Assembly (NCBI GenBank): GCA_948485625.1
Contig: CAOMRW010000022.1
Coordinates: 1 to 35,050, forward strand
Length of the DNA stretch: 35,050 nt
Origin: an uncultured Clostridia bacterium
GTDB taxonomy: Bacteria; Bacillota; Clostridia; TANB77; CAG-508
Direction: 5' to 3'
A program made the position numbers and the translations under genes. Below are positions 1 to 10,147 of the stretch, piece by piece; position 1 is the stretch's first letter, and each line of letters opens with the position of its first letter. The notes below the pieces were generated by a model, which was given only the letters and a program-made list of their open reading frames with translations, was not told the DNA's origin and made no database searches.

Positions 1-60
1 TTATGACATAATCAATTGTTAATTTTACTATGACATTATCAAAAATTAATTACAATCTAA

Positions 61-99
61 ATAAAATTGCTTGCAATTTTATCCTAAAAGTGATAGAAT
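61..99 (+). promoter_or_regulatory. Promoter with overlapping palindromic operator upstream of the MATE fusion
   Basis: A perfect inverted repeat, ATAAAATTGC-TT-GCAATTTTAT, covers 61-82. Its centre overlaps a -35 box TTGCAA (71-76), followed by a 17-bp spacer and -10 TAGAAT (94-99). A palindrome over the -35 is the usual position for a repressor or class II activator. Which protein binds is unknown. Two near-copies of a TATGACATWATCAA sequence lie just upstream (3-16 and 30-43). Confidence 0.55.
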
Positions 100-141
100 A
101 GTACAGTTGGAAAAATATAAAAAAGAAAGAAGGAGAGAAAA

Positions 142-2142
142 TTGGAAAAAGAAGAAAACATATTAGGAACAGAAAAAATAGGAAAATTAATTAGAAAATT
201 TTCAATCCCTTGTATTATATCAATGTTAGTAAATTCATTATATAACATTGTAGACCAAATATTTATTGGTAGGGGAGTAGGTTATTTAGGAAATGGTGCA
301 ACAAATATAGTATTCCCATTATCTATGATAGCACTAGCATTTTCGTTGATGTTAGGAGATGGAGCATCAGCATATTTAAGTTTAAAACTAGGGGAAAAGA
401 AAGATAAAGAAGCAGCTAAAGGTGTAGGAAATGGCATTATTATGTCTGTTATAATATCAATTATCTTTTGTGCTATAACTTTAACATTTTTACCTCAATT
501 ATTAAATATTTTTGGATGTACAGATGCATTAAGAGAATATGCTTTAAGATATGGAAGAATTATTGCAATTGGTTTACCATTTATGATGATTGGAACAACA
601 TTAAACTCTATAATTAGGGCAGATGGTAGCCCTAGATTTTCAATGATATTGATGGTTTCAGGTGCAATATTAAATACTATTTTAGATCCAATATTTATAT
701 TTGTATTTAAAATGGGAGTAGAGGGAGCAGCTATTGCTACTATAATTAGCCAGTTTTTCGTTTTTATTTTTGGTGTAATATATATTAAAAGATTTAAATC
801 TATAACATTAGATAAAGAAGCACTAAAAATTAAATTTAATACAGCTAGAAGAGTTGTAATGTTAGGAATTAGTAGTTTTATTACTCAAATGAGCTTTGTA
901 TTTGTAATGGCTATTGAAAACAATTTACTTGGAAAATATGGAATGGACTCTGAATACGGTTCTGAAATACCAATTACAGTACTTGGAATAGTAATGAAAA
1001 TAAGTCAAATATTAAATAGTATTATTATAGGTATTGCAGCAGGTTCACAACCAATATTTGGATATAACTATGGAGCTAGAAAATTTGATAGAGTAAAACA
1101 AACATTGAAAATTGTGTTAGGAACAAGTATTGTAATTAGTACAATTGCATTTATATTATTCCAAACAATACCAGAAAAATTAATTTCAATTTTTGGTAGT
1201 GGTGATGCAATGTATATGAAATTTGCTTGTATAACATTTAGAACATATTTATTATTATGTATTTGTAATGGAATACAAATACCATCAGGAATATTCTTTC
1301 AAGCGATTGGAAAAAGTTTAATAAGTGCTATATTATCATTATCAAGACAAATTTTATTCTTAATACCTGCTATGATTGCTTTTGGTGGTATGTATGGACT
1401 TATGGGAGTTTTATATGCAGGACCATTTGCAGATGGATTGGCATTTGTGCTTGCAACTATTTTATTAATAAAAGAAATTAGATACTTACAAAAAGGAAAT
1501 GCAAAAAGTGAAGCATTAGTAGATGATACAAGTACAGATAATAAATTGGATAAACATATTGTTATTACTATATCAAGAGAATATGGTTCAGGCGGAAGAT
1601 ATGTAGGAAGATTGATTGCAGATATATTAGGAATTAAGCTTTATGATAAAGACTTTATTGTAAAATTAGCTGAAGAAACAGGATTATCCGAAGAATACAT
1701 AGAAAGTAATGAACAAAAAAGAGATATATTAGCAAGCTTAAATAATGGATATTATAATGGATTAAATAATGCAGATGAATTATTTATTAAAGAATCTGAA
1801 TTGATTAAAGAGGTTGCTGATAAAGAATCTTGCGTTATTATTGGAAGATGTTCAGACTTTATATTAAAGGATAGAAAAAATGTAATAAAGGTATTTGTTT
1901 ATAGTGATATAGAAGATAAAATTAAAAGAGCGACAGAGATTTATGGCTTTGATAAAGCAAAAGCTGAAAAAGAAATTAAAAGAATTGATAAATTAAGAGC
2001 AAATCATTATAAATATTATACAGAAAAAGAATGGAATAATCATTCTAATTATGATATATGTATTAATAGTGATACATTAGGGGTAGAAAAATCAGCTGAA
2101 TTAATATGTGATATAGTTAAAGAAAAAGAGAAAATGCTATAA
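142..2142 (+). CDS. MATE-family efflux transporter fused to a C-terminal cytidylate-kinase-like domain
   Basis: This is a 666-residue protein starting at TTG (142), with AGGAGAG at 131-137. Residues 1 to about 455 form a multi-pass MATE transporter, a cation-coupled exporter of drugs or metabolites in the membrane. The N-terminal stretch around IPCIISMLVNSLYNIVDQIF and repeated glycine-rich helices are typical of the NorM/MepA/DinF type. From about residue 470 a soluble domain begins with ITISREYGSGGRYVG, the P-loop-like signature of the cytidylate kinase-like family (Pfam Cytidylate_kin2), and runs to the C-terminus. Both parts look complete, so this is a fusion and not a readthrough product. 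The substrate of either part cannot be read from the sequence. The gene stands alone, between its own promoter and a terminator. Confidence 0.9.
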   Translation: MEKEENILGTEKIGKLIRKFSIPCIISMLVNSLYNIVDQIFIGRGVGYLGNGATNIVFPLSMIALAFSLMLGDGASAYLSLKLGEKKDKEAAKGVGNGIIMSVIISIIFCAITLTFLPQLLNIFGCTDALREYALRYGRIIAIGLPFMMIGTTLNSIIRADGSPRFSMILMVSGAILNTILDPIFIFVFKMGVEGAAIATIISQFFVFIFGVIYIKRFKSITLDKEALKIKFNTARRVVMLGISSFITQMSFVFVMAIENNLLGKYGMDSEYGSEIPITVLGIVMKISQILNSIIIGIAAGSQPIFGYNYGARKFDRVKQTLKIVLGTSIVISTIAFILFQTIPEKLISIFGSGDAMYMKFACITFRTYLLLCICNGIQIPSGIFFQAIGKSLISAILSLSRQILFLIPAMIAFGGMYGLMGVLYAGPFADGLAFVLATILLIKEIRYLQKGNAKSEALVDDTSTDNKLDKHIVITISREYGSGGRYVGRLIADILGIKLYDKDFIVKLAEETGLSEEYIESNEQKRDILASLNNGYYNGLNNADELFIKESELIKEVADKESCVIIGRCSDFILKDRKNVIKVFVYSDIEDKIKRATEIYGFDKAKAEKEIKRIDKLRANHYKYYTEKEWNNHSNYDICINSDTLGVEKSAELICDIVKEKEKML

Positions 2143-2145
2143 TTA

Positions 2146-2197
2146 AAAAATAAACATTGTTTTGAAGTATTAAACTTTTGACAATGTTTATTTTTGC
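2146..2197 (+). terminator. Rho-independent terminator after the MATE fusion gene
   Basis: A perfect 15-bp stem (2146-2160 with 2181-2195) around a 20-nt loop ends in a T-run, directly after the stop codon at 2142. Confidence 0.75.
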
Positions 2198-2442
2198 TTT
2201 AAGAAAAGAAAAAGGAAAAAGAGGTGTTACTTAAAATTCCTCAAGAATAGGAATGGTGGGATATGTCTTTTAATAATTAGAAGTTTTAGTATAGTTAAAT
2301 TTTAGGCTAAAGTTTTTTGAGAGCAAGTTTTAAATATGATAATAATTTTTTATAATATTTAAATTTGTTTTTATAAAATTTTATTGATAACACATTATTT
2401 GTATGTTATATTTAGATAAATTAAAGGTTAAGAGGTGTATAC
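2198..2442 (+). promoter_or_regulatory. Intergenic region with probable promoter of the hydrolase operon
   Basis: No gene was found here. A -35 TTGATA (2384-2389), 17-bp spacer and -10 TATATT (2407-2412) lie just upstream of the ribosome binding site AGAGGTG (2431-2437). The stretch 2220-2290 has no recognisable structure. Confidence 0.45.
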
Positions 2443-3357
2443 ATGAGAGAAGAAAATATAACAATTAAATCAAAATGTGATAATTTGCAAATAAGTGTAA
2501 CTATATTTGTTCCAGAAACAGAAATAAAAGGAATATTTCAAATATCACATGGAATGTCAGAACATAAGGGAAGATATTATAATTTTATGAGATATTTAAC
2601 AGAAAATGGATATGTTACAATTATAAATGATCATAGAGGCCATGGTAAAAGTATAAAAAGCCAAGAAGATTTAGGATATTTTTATGATACTAAAGCAGAG
2701 TATATTGTAGAAGATTTACATCAAGTTACTTTATATATAAAAAATAGATATCCAGATAAGAAGATTATTTTATTTGGTCACAGTATGGGTTCAATGGTTG
2801 TTAGAAAATATCTAAAAAAGTATGATAAAGATATAGATAAATTAATTGTTTGTGGGTCTCCAAGTAAGAATCCTTTTAGTTATATTGGTGTAATTGTTAG
2901 TAAAATAGTTAAACAAATTAAAGGAGAAAAATATAGAAGTAAGTTTATACAGAGAATGACTTTTGGTGGTTATAATAGAAGATTAAAAAATGTTACTTCT
3001 CAAAATGATTGGGTATGTTCTAATGGTGAAAAAGTAAATGAGTATGATAAAGATGAGTTGTGTGGATTTATTTTTACAACAAATGGTTTTGAAAATTTGT
3101 TTAGATTAATGGGAGATATATATTCAAAAAAAGGATGGAAATTAGAAAATAAAGATATACCAATATTGTTTATTGCTGGAAGTGATGATCCTGTAATAAT
3201 TAATAAAAATAAATGGATAGAAAGCCAAGAATTTTTGAAGAAAATTGGTTATACAAGTATATCTAATAAGTTATATGATAATTTAAGACATGAATTATTA
3301 AATGAAAAAAATAGTGTAGAAATATATAAAGATATTTTAAAATTTGTAAATGATTAA
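2443..3357 (+). CDS. Alpha/beta hydrolase (serine aminopeptidase S33 / monoacylglycerol lipase type)
   Basis: This 304-residue cytoplasmic hydrolase has the nucleophile elbow GHSMGS with Ser114. The oxyanion-side motif HGMSEHKGRY lies near the N-terminus, and DHRGHGKS follows at about 63-70. The acid is probably Asp249 (GSDDPV) and the base His283 (LRHELL), so the triad is complete. The pattern matches Hydrolase_4 / lysophospholipase-like proteins that cleave carboxylic esters such as monoacylglycerols. The true substrate is not determined. It is the first gene of a five-gene run, with AGAGGTG five bases before the ATG. Confidence 0.85.
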   Translation: MREENITIKSKCDNLQISVTIFVPETEIKGIFQISHGMSEHKGRYYNFMRYLTENGYVTIINDHRGHGKSIKSQEDLGYFYDTKAEYIVEDLHQVTLYIKNRYPDKKIILFGHSMGSMVVRKYLKKYDKDIDKLIVCGSPSKNPFSYIGVIVSKIVKQIKGEKYRSKFIQRMTFGGYNRRLKNVTSQNDWVCSNGEKVNEYDKDELCGFIFTTNGFENLFRLMGDIYSKKGWKLENKDIPILFIAGSDDPVIINKNKWIESQEFLKKIGYTSISNKLYDNLRHELLNEKNSVEIYKDILKFVND

Positions 3358-3421
3358 TGCTTTATAAAAATGATTTGAGGTTGGATATAAAATATCTAAT
3401 AAATTGTATGAGGTGGATATT

Positions 3422-3964
3422 ATGAATTTGTATATAAATGGTAGTAATAGAAGAAAAAATTGTTATAGGATATTAAGCGATTTGAAAAACGAAGAAGATA
3501 AATTAATTTCATTAGACAATATGAGTATAAGCTATTGTATTGGTTGTAGCTGTTGTATAAATAAATTAGATGATTATTGTGTTATTGATGATGATATGAT
3601 GGATATTTATTTAAGTATGAAAGAAGCGGATAAAATAATTATTGCTAGTCCTATTTATATGAATTTTATAACAGGTATATTGAAAAATGTAATAGATAGG
3701 TTAAATCCATATTCTTCTCATGATGAAATATTAAATGGAAAAAAGATATATTTAATACTTACAGGACAGTTAGAGGAAAAAGAAAATGAAGAAATAGTGA
3801 ATAATATAAAAGAATATTTTATAGGCTTATCAGAATTTATGGAGTTTGATTTTTCTTTTTTAAAGTATTTATCTAGTGGAGATGTAGAGAAAGAAGATGA
3901 TATTAAAAAAGTATATCAAAATTATGATAATATTATAGAAGATATGAAAAATAAAATTATATAG
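3422..3964 (+). CDS. Flavodoxin-like NAD(P)H-dependent oxidoreductase / iron-sulfur flavoprotein family
   Basis: The protein has 180 residues. The ATG at 3422 is chosen because GAGGTGG lies at 3410-3416; an upstream TTG at 3404 would include that ribosome binding site. The N-terminus LYINGSNRRKN is the phosphate-binding loop of the flavodoxin fold. The segment CIGCSCCINK...YCVIDDDM holds the cysteine cluster (C-x2-C-x2-C plus a later C) typical of this family. ASPIYMNFITGILKNVIDRL is the conserved second flavin-contact region. It probably binds FMN, reduces small electrophiles or quinones, and may carry an Fe-S cluster. Its stop codon overlaps the ribosome binding site of the next gene, so the two are coupled. 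Confidence 0.8.
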   Translation: MNLYINGSNRRKNCYRILSDLKNEEDKLISLDNMSISYCIGCSCCINKLDDYCVIDDDMMDIYLSMKEADKIIIASPIYMNFITGILKNVIDRLNPYSSHDEILNGKKIYLILTGQLEEKENEEIVNNIKEYFIGLSEFMEFDFSFLKYLSSGDVEKEDDIKKVYQNYDNIIEDMKNKII

Positions 3965-3976
3965 GAGATATATTAA

Positions 3977-4597
3977 ATGAGGAAAATAAATAAAGAAGAA
4001 TTAGAAAAATTGTCTAATTTTATGGTAGAACAATATTTTGAGAAAGAAGAACTTCAAAAAACATTTTATGGAGTTAATCAAGATAAAGCAAAGGATATTG
4101 CTGTAAAGATGGTTTTTCTTGAGATGGAATACTTCTTTGATAATGGAGATATATTTGTATATGATGACAATCTTACAGGAGCAATAATAGGAATAGAATA
4201 TAAAAAGATGTCTATTTTAAAGGCTTTACCATCAGCTTTTAAAACAAATAAAATATTAAGTCGATTTTCAAAAGAAGAAATAAACAAAATAAAAGAGAAT
4301 AAGAAAATGTTAAATAAAGTTCATAATAGTAAATGGTTTAAAAAATATTGTAAAAATCCATATTATTGTACACAGTTTGCAATTGCTAAAGATAAGAGAG
4401 GACAAGGCATTGCAAGAGAAATGTTTGAGTTTTTATTTGATTATGTAAAAGATAGAAATGATAATATTATGTTAGAGACATTATCAGAAGATTATGTTCC
4501 AATTTGTAAACATTTTGGATTTGAAGTGAAAGAAGTTTTTGAAACAGATGATAAAGAATTTAAAGAATATAGAATGTTAAAGAAAGTAATTGATTAG
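3977..4597 (+). CDS. GNAT-family N-acetyltransferase
   Basis: This 206-residue protein carries the GNAT acetyl-CoA signature in its C-terminal half: FAIAKDKRGQGIAREMFEFL (the R/Q-x-x-G-x-G/A loop), then a strand ending near LETLSEDYVPICKHFGFEV, the common YxKxGF-like end of the fold. The N-terminal 100 residues are lysine-rich and less conserved. The acceptor substrate is unknown. The ribosome binding site GGAGA (3964-3968) begins within the upstream stop codon. Confidence 0.85.
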   Translation: MRKINKEELEKLSNFMVEQYFEKEELQKTFYGVNQDKAKDIAVKMVFLEMEYFFDNGDIFVYDDNLTGAIIGIEYKKMSILKALPSAFKTNKILSRFSKEEINKIKENKKMLNKVHNSKWFKKYCKNPYYCTQFAIAKDKRGQGIAREMFEFLFDYVKDRNDNIMLETLSEDYVPICKHFGFEVKEVFETDDKEFKEYRMLKKVID

Positions 4598-4645
4598 AAT
4601 AGGCTATTGTATGAGCTATAAACATTGTTTTTGGAGGAAGTATAT

Positions 4646-5200
4646 ATGTATGATATAGAAAAAATAAAAAAAGATTTAGAAAGTAATTTATCAGAGTTTC
4701 GATTTGACCATAGTATTAGAGTTGCAGATGAAGCAAAAAAATTAGCGAAATATTATAAATTAGATGAAGAAAAAGCATATATTACAGGACTTATTCATGA
4801 TATTGCTAAAGAATTTACTGATGAAGAAAATGAAAAGTGGGTAGAAAAATATAAATTACCTAAAGAATTGCTTTTGCCAGAATTTAGAAATATAATTCAT
4901 GCAGATATAGGAGCAGTTGTTGCTAAAGAGTTATATGGATTAGATGAAGAAATATGTAATGCTATTAAATATCATACTATAGGGCATCTTCCAATGAATT
5001 TGCTAGATAAAATTATTTTTCTATCTGATAAAATAGGGAGAAAAGTGTCTAAACCATATATTGAAGAAATAAGAAATCTTATATATAAAGATTTAGATGA
5101 GGCTTTAAAAATATTTCTTATTAAGCAGAAACAAAATTTAGAAAATAAGGGAGAAAAAATTCATCCAATAACTTTGGAATTATTGAATTCTTTATTATAG
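4646..5200 (+). CDS. yqeK: HD-domain phosphohydrolase, YqeK-type bis(5'-nucleosyl)-tetraphosphatase (symmetrical)
   Basis: The protein has 184 residues, the usual YqeK length. The ATG at 4646 is chosen because GGAGG is at 4633-4637; a TTG at 4625 lies upstream of that site. The metal ligands of an HD hydrolase occur in order: RFDHSIR, LIHDIAKEF (the HD pair), IIHADIGA, YHTIG and LSDKIG. YqeK enzymes split Ap4A into two ADP. In Bacilli yqeK normally follows nadD; here it lies between a GNAT gene and a pseudouridine synthase gene, so the link to NAD synthesis genes is lost. Confidence 0.85.
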   Translation: MYDIEKIKKDLESNLSEFRFDHSIRVADEAKKLAKYYKLDEEKAYITGLIHDIAKEFTDEENEKWVEKYKLPKELLLPEFRNIIHADIGAVVAKELYGLDEEICNAIKYHTIGHLPMNLLDKIIFLSDKIGRKVSKPYIEEIRNLIYKDLDEALKIFLIKQKQNLENKGEKIHPITLELLNSLL

Positions 5201-5215
5201 TATAGGGAGCATTAA

Positions 5216-6085
5216 ATGAAAAAATTAATTGTTGATAAAAAATATGATGGAAAAAAATTAAATAAGTTTTTATTAGATAATATATCTAATTTATCTTATG
5301 GACTTTTTTGTAATACTCTTAGAAAAAAGGATATTAAGATTAATGGCAAACGTGTAAGTAAGGATATTTGTGTTTTTGAGGGAGATGAAGTTTTAGTATA
5401 TATTTCAGATGAATTATTAGAAAGTAAAACTTTAGTAAAGTTAGATATAGTTTTTGAAGATGATAATATTTTAGTAATTAATAAACCTGCTGATATTGAA
5501 GTTGTTGGAGAAAATTCTTTAACCGCTTTAATACACAAGGTTTATAATAATCTTGAATTTAAACCTATGCCTTGCCATAGATTGGATAGAAATACAACTG
5601 GTTTGATTTTGTATGCAAAAAATGCAGAAGCTTTAGATATTTTACTAGATAAATTTAGAAATCATGAAATTGAGAAACATTATTTAGCAGTAGTTTATGG
5701 GTGGCCAGAAGTAAAATATAAGAGAGTAGAAAGCTATTTATTTAAAGATAATAAAAAATCTATGGTTTATATTTCAGATGTTCCTAAAAAGGGGTATGTT
5801 AAAATTATTACTGCTTTTACTGTTTTGGAAAAAAGAAAGGATAATACTTCTTTATTAGATGTTGAAATAGAAACAGGTAAGACTCATCAAATTAGAGCTC
5901 ATTTGGCACATATGGGGTTTCCTATTGTTGGTGATGGGAAATATGGAAAGAATAATATTAATAAGTTGTTTGATAAAAAGTTTCAGATGCTTTGTAGCTA
6001 TAGATTAAAGTTTGATTTTAAAACAGATAGTAGTATTTTAAACTATCTTAGTTCTAGAGTTATTGAATTAAAAATATGTTTATAA
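5216..6085 (+). CDS. RluA-family 23S rRNA pseudouridine synthase
   Basis: This 289-residue protein has an N-terminal S4-like RNA-binding part (about 1-65, RKKDIKINGKRV), followed by the RluA catalytic domain. The catalytic Asp124 sits in HRLDRNTTGLIL. The conserved GKTHQIRAHLAHMGFPIVGD lies near the C-terminus. Enzymes of this family convert uridine to pseudouridine in large-subunit rRNA; the exact target (RluC- or RluD-type) cannot be decided. It is the last gene of the operon, 15 bases after yqeK. Confidence 0.9.
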   Translation: MKKLIVDKKYDGKKLNKFLLDNISNLSYGLFCNTLRKKDIKINGKRVSKDICVFEGDEVLVYISDELLESKTLVKLDIVFEDDNILVINKPADIEVVGENSLTALIHKVYNNLEFKPMPCHRLDRNTTGLILYAKNAEALDILLDKFRNHEIEKHYLAVVYGWPEVKYKRVESYLFKDNKKSMVYISDVPKKGYVKIITAFTVLEKRKDNTSLLDVEIETGKTHQIRAHLAHMGFPIVGDGKYGKNNINKLFDKKFQMLCSYRLKFDFKTDSSILNYLSSRVIELKICL

Positions 6086-6103
6086 TTTTGAATTTATATT
6101 ATA

Positions 6104-6140
6104 AAAATTAGAGTGCAAAACTTGCACTCTAATTTTAAAA
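6104..6140. terminator. Bidirectional terminator
   Basis: A perfect 15-bp stem (6104-6118 with 6122-6136) with a 3-nt loop is flanked by A-runs and T-runs. It separates the RluA gene from the convergent radical SAM gene. Confidence 0.85.
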
Positions 6141-6200
6141 TATTAAAATACTTAAAATTTCTTGTATTTTCTTTTGAGGAAATAATGAAGTATAGAACAA

Positions 6201-7115
6201 TTAGAAAATAATGTCAGATTTGTTCCAACCATCATAAAGTTTGCAATCAGGTCTTAATACAAAATACTTAGATGCTTCTTTCATTGTTTTTTCTTCATTC
6301 ATGCAATCTTCATCAATAACTACAGAAATTCCATTTAATGAAAATTGGTCATAACCATATGGTAACTTTCCAATTAATCTGCCATGTATTCGTACATAGC
6401 GATTTAATTCTCTAAAAAAGTTTTCATCCACTGTGTTATTTTCAATCCAGTGGCTTTGCTCATTATCACCATCTGCATAAAATTTTCTAAATGTAATTTG
6501 CTCAGCTCCTAATTTCAGAGCTTTATCAAATATATTAGCAATTATTTCACGATAATTGCTTCCGCCTACACTTATAAGCATTTCTTTACTCATATTTAGA
6601 CTGAGACGAAGTGTGAAGTCATACTTTTTAACGATTTTACATGTTTGCTCAATGTCAACTTGTTTGTTTTTGGGCATTGTAACAATTTGGGCATTTTTTT
6701 CACTATCAAAACTTGATAAAGAGAAAGAAAATACACTAACTCCTACAGTATTACGCAAAAACCTTGCATAACCTTCATCAAATCCAACTGCTGAGGTTTG
6801 AATTTCAATCCAATTGAAAGCACTACAGCCTCTTTGGGGTAAAACGTATTTGTTTATAGTAGCCAGTGTTTGCAAAAAGTGACGATTCTGTAAAGGTTCG
6901 ATGTCTCCTGTAATCATCATAACATTTGCATCATTTTCTTTGGAGAAAATCATTCTTTTTATATAGTCTTCAAAATACAAATCATAAAAAGGTAGATTTT
7001 CATCCATTTGGTTTTTGTAAATATCTGTATGCATACAAGATACACAGAATTTACATTTGTTAATACATTTTCTCCCAGGTACACAAATACTTAAGCTTTG
7101 AGCGTTCCGTTTCAT
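6201..7115 (-). CDS. Radical SAM protein of unknown function
   Basis: This 304-residue protein has the cluster motif C-x3-C-x2-C at Cys17, Cys21 and Cys24 (KCINKCKFC), so it should bind a [4Fe-4S] cluster and cleave S-adenosylmethionine. A glycine-containing SAM-binding strand, VMMITGDIEPLQN, follows. Another cysteine pair close to the cluster (CVSCMH) is unusual in its spacing. No C-terminal SPASM-type cysteine array is obvious; only one Cys region remains near the end (RPDCKLYDG). It stands alone with its own promoter and a perfect AAGGAGG. No partner gene suggests a substrate. Confidence 0.8.
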   Translation of the reverse strand: MKRNAQSLSICVPGRKCINKCKFCVSCMHTDIYKNQMDENLPFYDLYFEDYIKRMIFSKENDANVMMITGDIEPLQNRHFLQTLATINKYVLPQRGCSAFNWIEIQTSAVGFDEGYARFLRNTVGVSVFSFSLSSFDSEKNAQIVTMPKNKQVDIEQTCKIVKKYDFTLRLSLNMSKEMLISVGGSNYREIIANIFDKALKLGAEQITFRKFYADGDNEQSHWIENNTVDENFFRELNRYVRIHGRLIGKLPYGYDQFSLNGISVVIDEDCMNEEKTMKEASKYFVLRPDCKLYDGWNKSDIIF

Positions 7116-7169
7116 GTTTTTTCCTCCTTGTAAATAATAAATTTTGCTTTGAGTTATATCAATGCATTT

Positions 7170-7198
7170 ATTATATCATATATTTACATAATATTCAA
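7170..7198 (-). promoter_or_regulatory. Promoter of the radical SAM gene
   Basis: On the minus strand, -35 TTGAAT (7198-7193), a 17-bp spacer and -10 TATAAT (7175-7170) lie about 55 bases before the start codon. Confidence 0.65.
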
Positions 7199-7239
7199 CA
7201 AAGGCAAAAGTGATTTATATAAATTTATTTCTATTTTTG

Positions 7240-7268
7240 TTGAACATTTCTTTTTTATGTTGTATAAT
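7240..7268 (+). promoter_or_regulatory. Promoter of tRNA-Gly
   Basis: -35 TTGAAC (7240-7245), 17-bp spacer and a consensus -10 TATAAT (7263-7268) end 12 bases before the mature tRNA. The recombinase reading frame on the other strand ends just inside this promoter. Confidence 0.75.
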
Positions 7269-7269
7269 A

Positions 7270-8952
<1,683 letters not shown>

Positions 8953-8963
8953 TATAACACCTC

Positions 8964-9731
8964 CTATAATTCTATTGTTACTGTTTTAATTTTTCCTTGT
9001 ATTGTAATATCATCTTTTGATATAGTTAATGTTTCAAAGTCTTTATTTTCTGGTAATAGAACAATATTATTTCCAGCCTCTATATAAGTACGAATGATAG
9101 TATTTCCATCCTTTAATTTAACTGCAATAATATCACCATTATTGTATTCATCTAATTTTACAAGTTCTATTTTAGCTCCTTGCTTAATTGTAGGGAACAT
9201 TGAGTCATCTATCATAGTAATTCCTACACTAAGTTTTAAAAATAATTCATTTGTTGTATTTTTTTCTGTAGTATCATTAGAATTTATTTTTAGATTAGAA
9301 AATTCTTTATAATCTAAATTATCTTTTTGTAATATTTCCTTTATAAATTCACGATTTGACATGTTTAAATAATGATTTAATTGTTGTTTGACATTTATAC
9401 TTTGTTCGTTATTATTAAATGGTATTTTATTTATAGTGTCTATTAATAAATCTTTTTCAAATTTTATAAGATAATTAATAACATCTTTTACTGATTGTGG
9501 TGCTCTTTCTAAATCTGCTTCAAAAATTAAATCTTCTGCATTTATTCTACAAACTTTTGCGATTGCTCTATTTACTTTTTCAGAAGCAGGAGTTTGCCCA
9601 CCCTTTTGTAATTTGCTTAAATATGAAGCACTAATAGTTACATTACATTTTTTTTCACATAAAGTGGCAATATTTCTTAATGAGTAACCACTTTCTTTAA
9701 TTATTTTTGATAAAAATTCAGAATATGACAT
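8964..9731 (-). CDS. XRE-type repressor with C-terminal S24 (LexA/CI-like) domain
   Basis: The protein has 255 residues. The ATG at 9731 is chosen because AAGGAGG lies at 9740-9746; frames further upstream run into the control region. Residues 1-60 form a helix-turn-helix (YSLRNIATLCE...ISASYLSKLQKG). The C-terminal part has the S24 signature DDSMFPTI with Ser177. At the site of the catalytic lysine (TVKRL in LexA, TFKKL in lambda CI) this protein reads TIIRTY, so the lysine appears to be isoleucine near position 213. It may therefore be unable to cleave itself. It is the likely master repressor of element A and is transcribed before the recombinase. Confidence 0.88.
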   Translation of the reverse strand: MSYSEFLSKIIKESGYSLRNIATLCEKKCNVTISASYLSKLQKGGQTPASEKVNRAIAKVCRINAEDLIFEADLERAPQSVKDVINYLIKFEKDLLIDTINKIPFNNNEQSINVKQQLNHYLNMSNREFIKEILQKDNLDYKEFSNLKINSNDTTEKNTTNELFLKLSVGITMIDDSMFPTIKQGAKIELVKLDEYNNGDIIAVKLKDGNTIIRTYIEAGNNIVLLPENKDFETLTISKDDITIQGKIKTVTIEL

Positions 9732-9756
9732 TTTTAAAACCTCCTTATTTTTCAGT

Positions 9757-9833
9757 ATTATACTACTTGTTGAATATAAAGTCAACTTAAAAATGATAAA
9801 AAATATTGACATTTTGAAATATAGATATATAAT
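9757..9833. promoter_or_regulatory. Divergent promoters and operators of element A
   Basis: Leftward: -35 TTGACT (9785-9780), 17-bp spacer, -10 TATAAT (9762-9757), for the repressor-recombinase operon. Rightward: -35 TTGACA (9806-9811), 16-bp spacer, -10 TATAAT (9828-9833). An inverted repeat GTTGA-N8-TCAAC (9769-9786) covers the leftward promoter. Further half-sites lie at 9848-9852 (TCAAC) and 9871-9875 (GTTGA). These are plausible operators of the S24-type repressor and form a lysogeny-like switch. Confidence 0.65.
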
Positions 9834-9889
9834 ATGGATAAAAATGGTCAACAAAAAAGTGACAAAAACTGTTGAAAGGTGGAATATTA

Positions 9890-10033
9890 ATGGCAGGAGG
9901 TGAAAAAGAATATGAAATAATTATAAATGAAAGTAATAAAAATTTTAGTGAAGATTTTTTATATAAATTATATAAAAAGAGAATGGAAATAATCACAAGT
10001 ATAGTAAAAAGAACAATAGTAGAAAATATTTGA
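9890..10033 (+). CDS. Small 47-residue protein, first rightward gene of element A
   Basis: The ATG at 9890 is preceded by GAAAGGTGG. The peptide begins MAGGEKEYEII and ends RTIVENI, with a charged, probably helical body (LYKLYKKRMEIITSIVKR). It is the first gene read from the rightward promoter, where excisionase-like or regulatory proteins often sit. No family is recognised and no cysteine or clear helix-turn-helix is visible. Confidence 0.5.
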   Translation: MAGGEKEYEIIINESNKNFSEDFLYKLYKKRMEIITSIVKRTIVENI

Positions 10034-10052
10034 ATTTGTTTATCCGTTACAC

Positions 10053-10113
10053 TGTTATAAATGGGTTGTTTGGACTCTAGAACTTTACGTTCGAGTCCAA
10101 CGCCCTTATAACA
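10053..10113. other. Long interrupted cruciform before the rep gene; candidate replication or transfer origin
   Basis: A nested inverted repeat spans 61 bases: TGTTATAA (10053-10060) with TTATAACA (10106-10113), GGG (10063) with CCC (10103), GGACTC (10072-10077) with GAGTCC (10093-10098), and GAAC (10080-10083) with GTTC (10089-10092) around TTTAC. In all, 21 base pairs are interrupted by small loops. It lies 34 bases before the RepC-like gene. RepC-type initiators nick within a hairpin, and the strand here contains ACTCTA in the stem, so a double-strand origin or oriT is a good guess. No T-run follows, so it is not a terminator. Confidence 0.6.
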
Positions 10114-10147
10114 TGTTGGGTTTAAATTTCATAGGAAAGGAGTAAAA

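Noticed and set aside
10053..10113. Second tRNA gene (the GTTCGAGTCC looks like a T arm)
   Set aside because: No acceptor stem, D arm or CCA; the region folds instead into one long hairpin.
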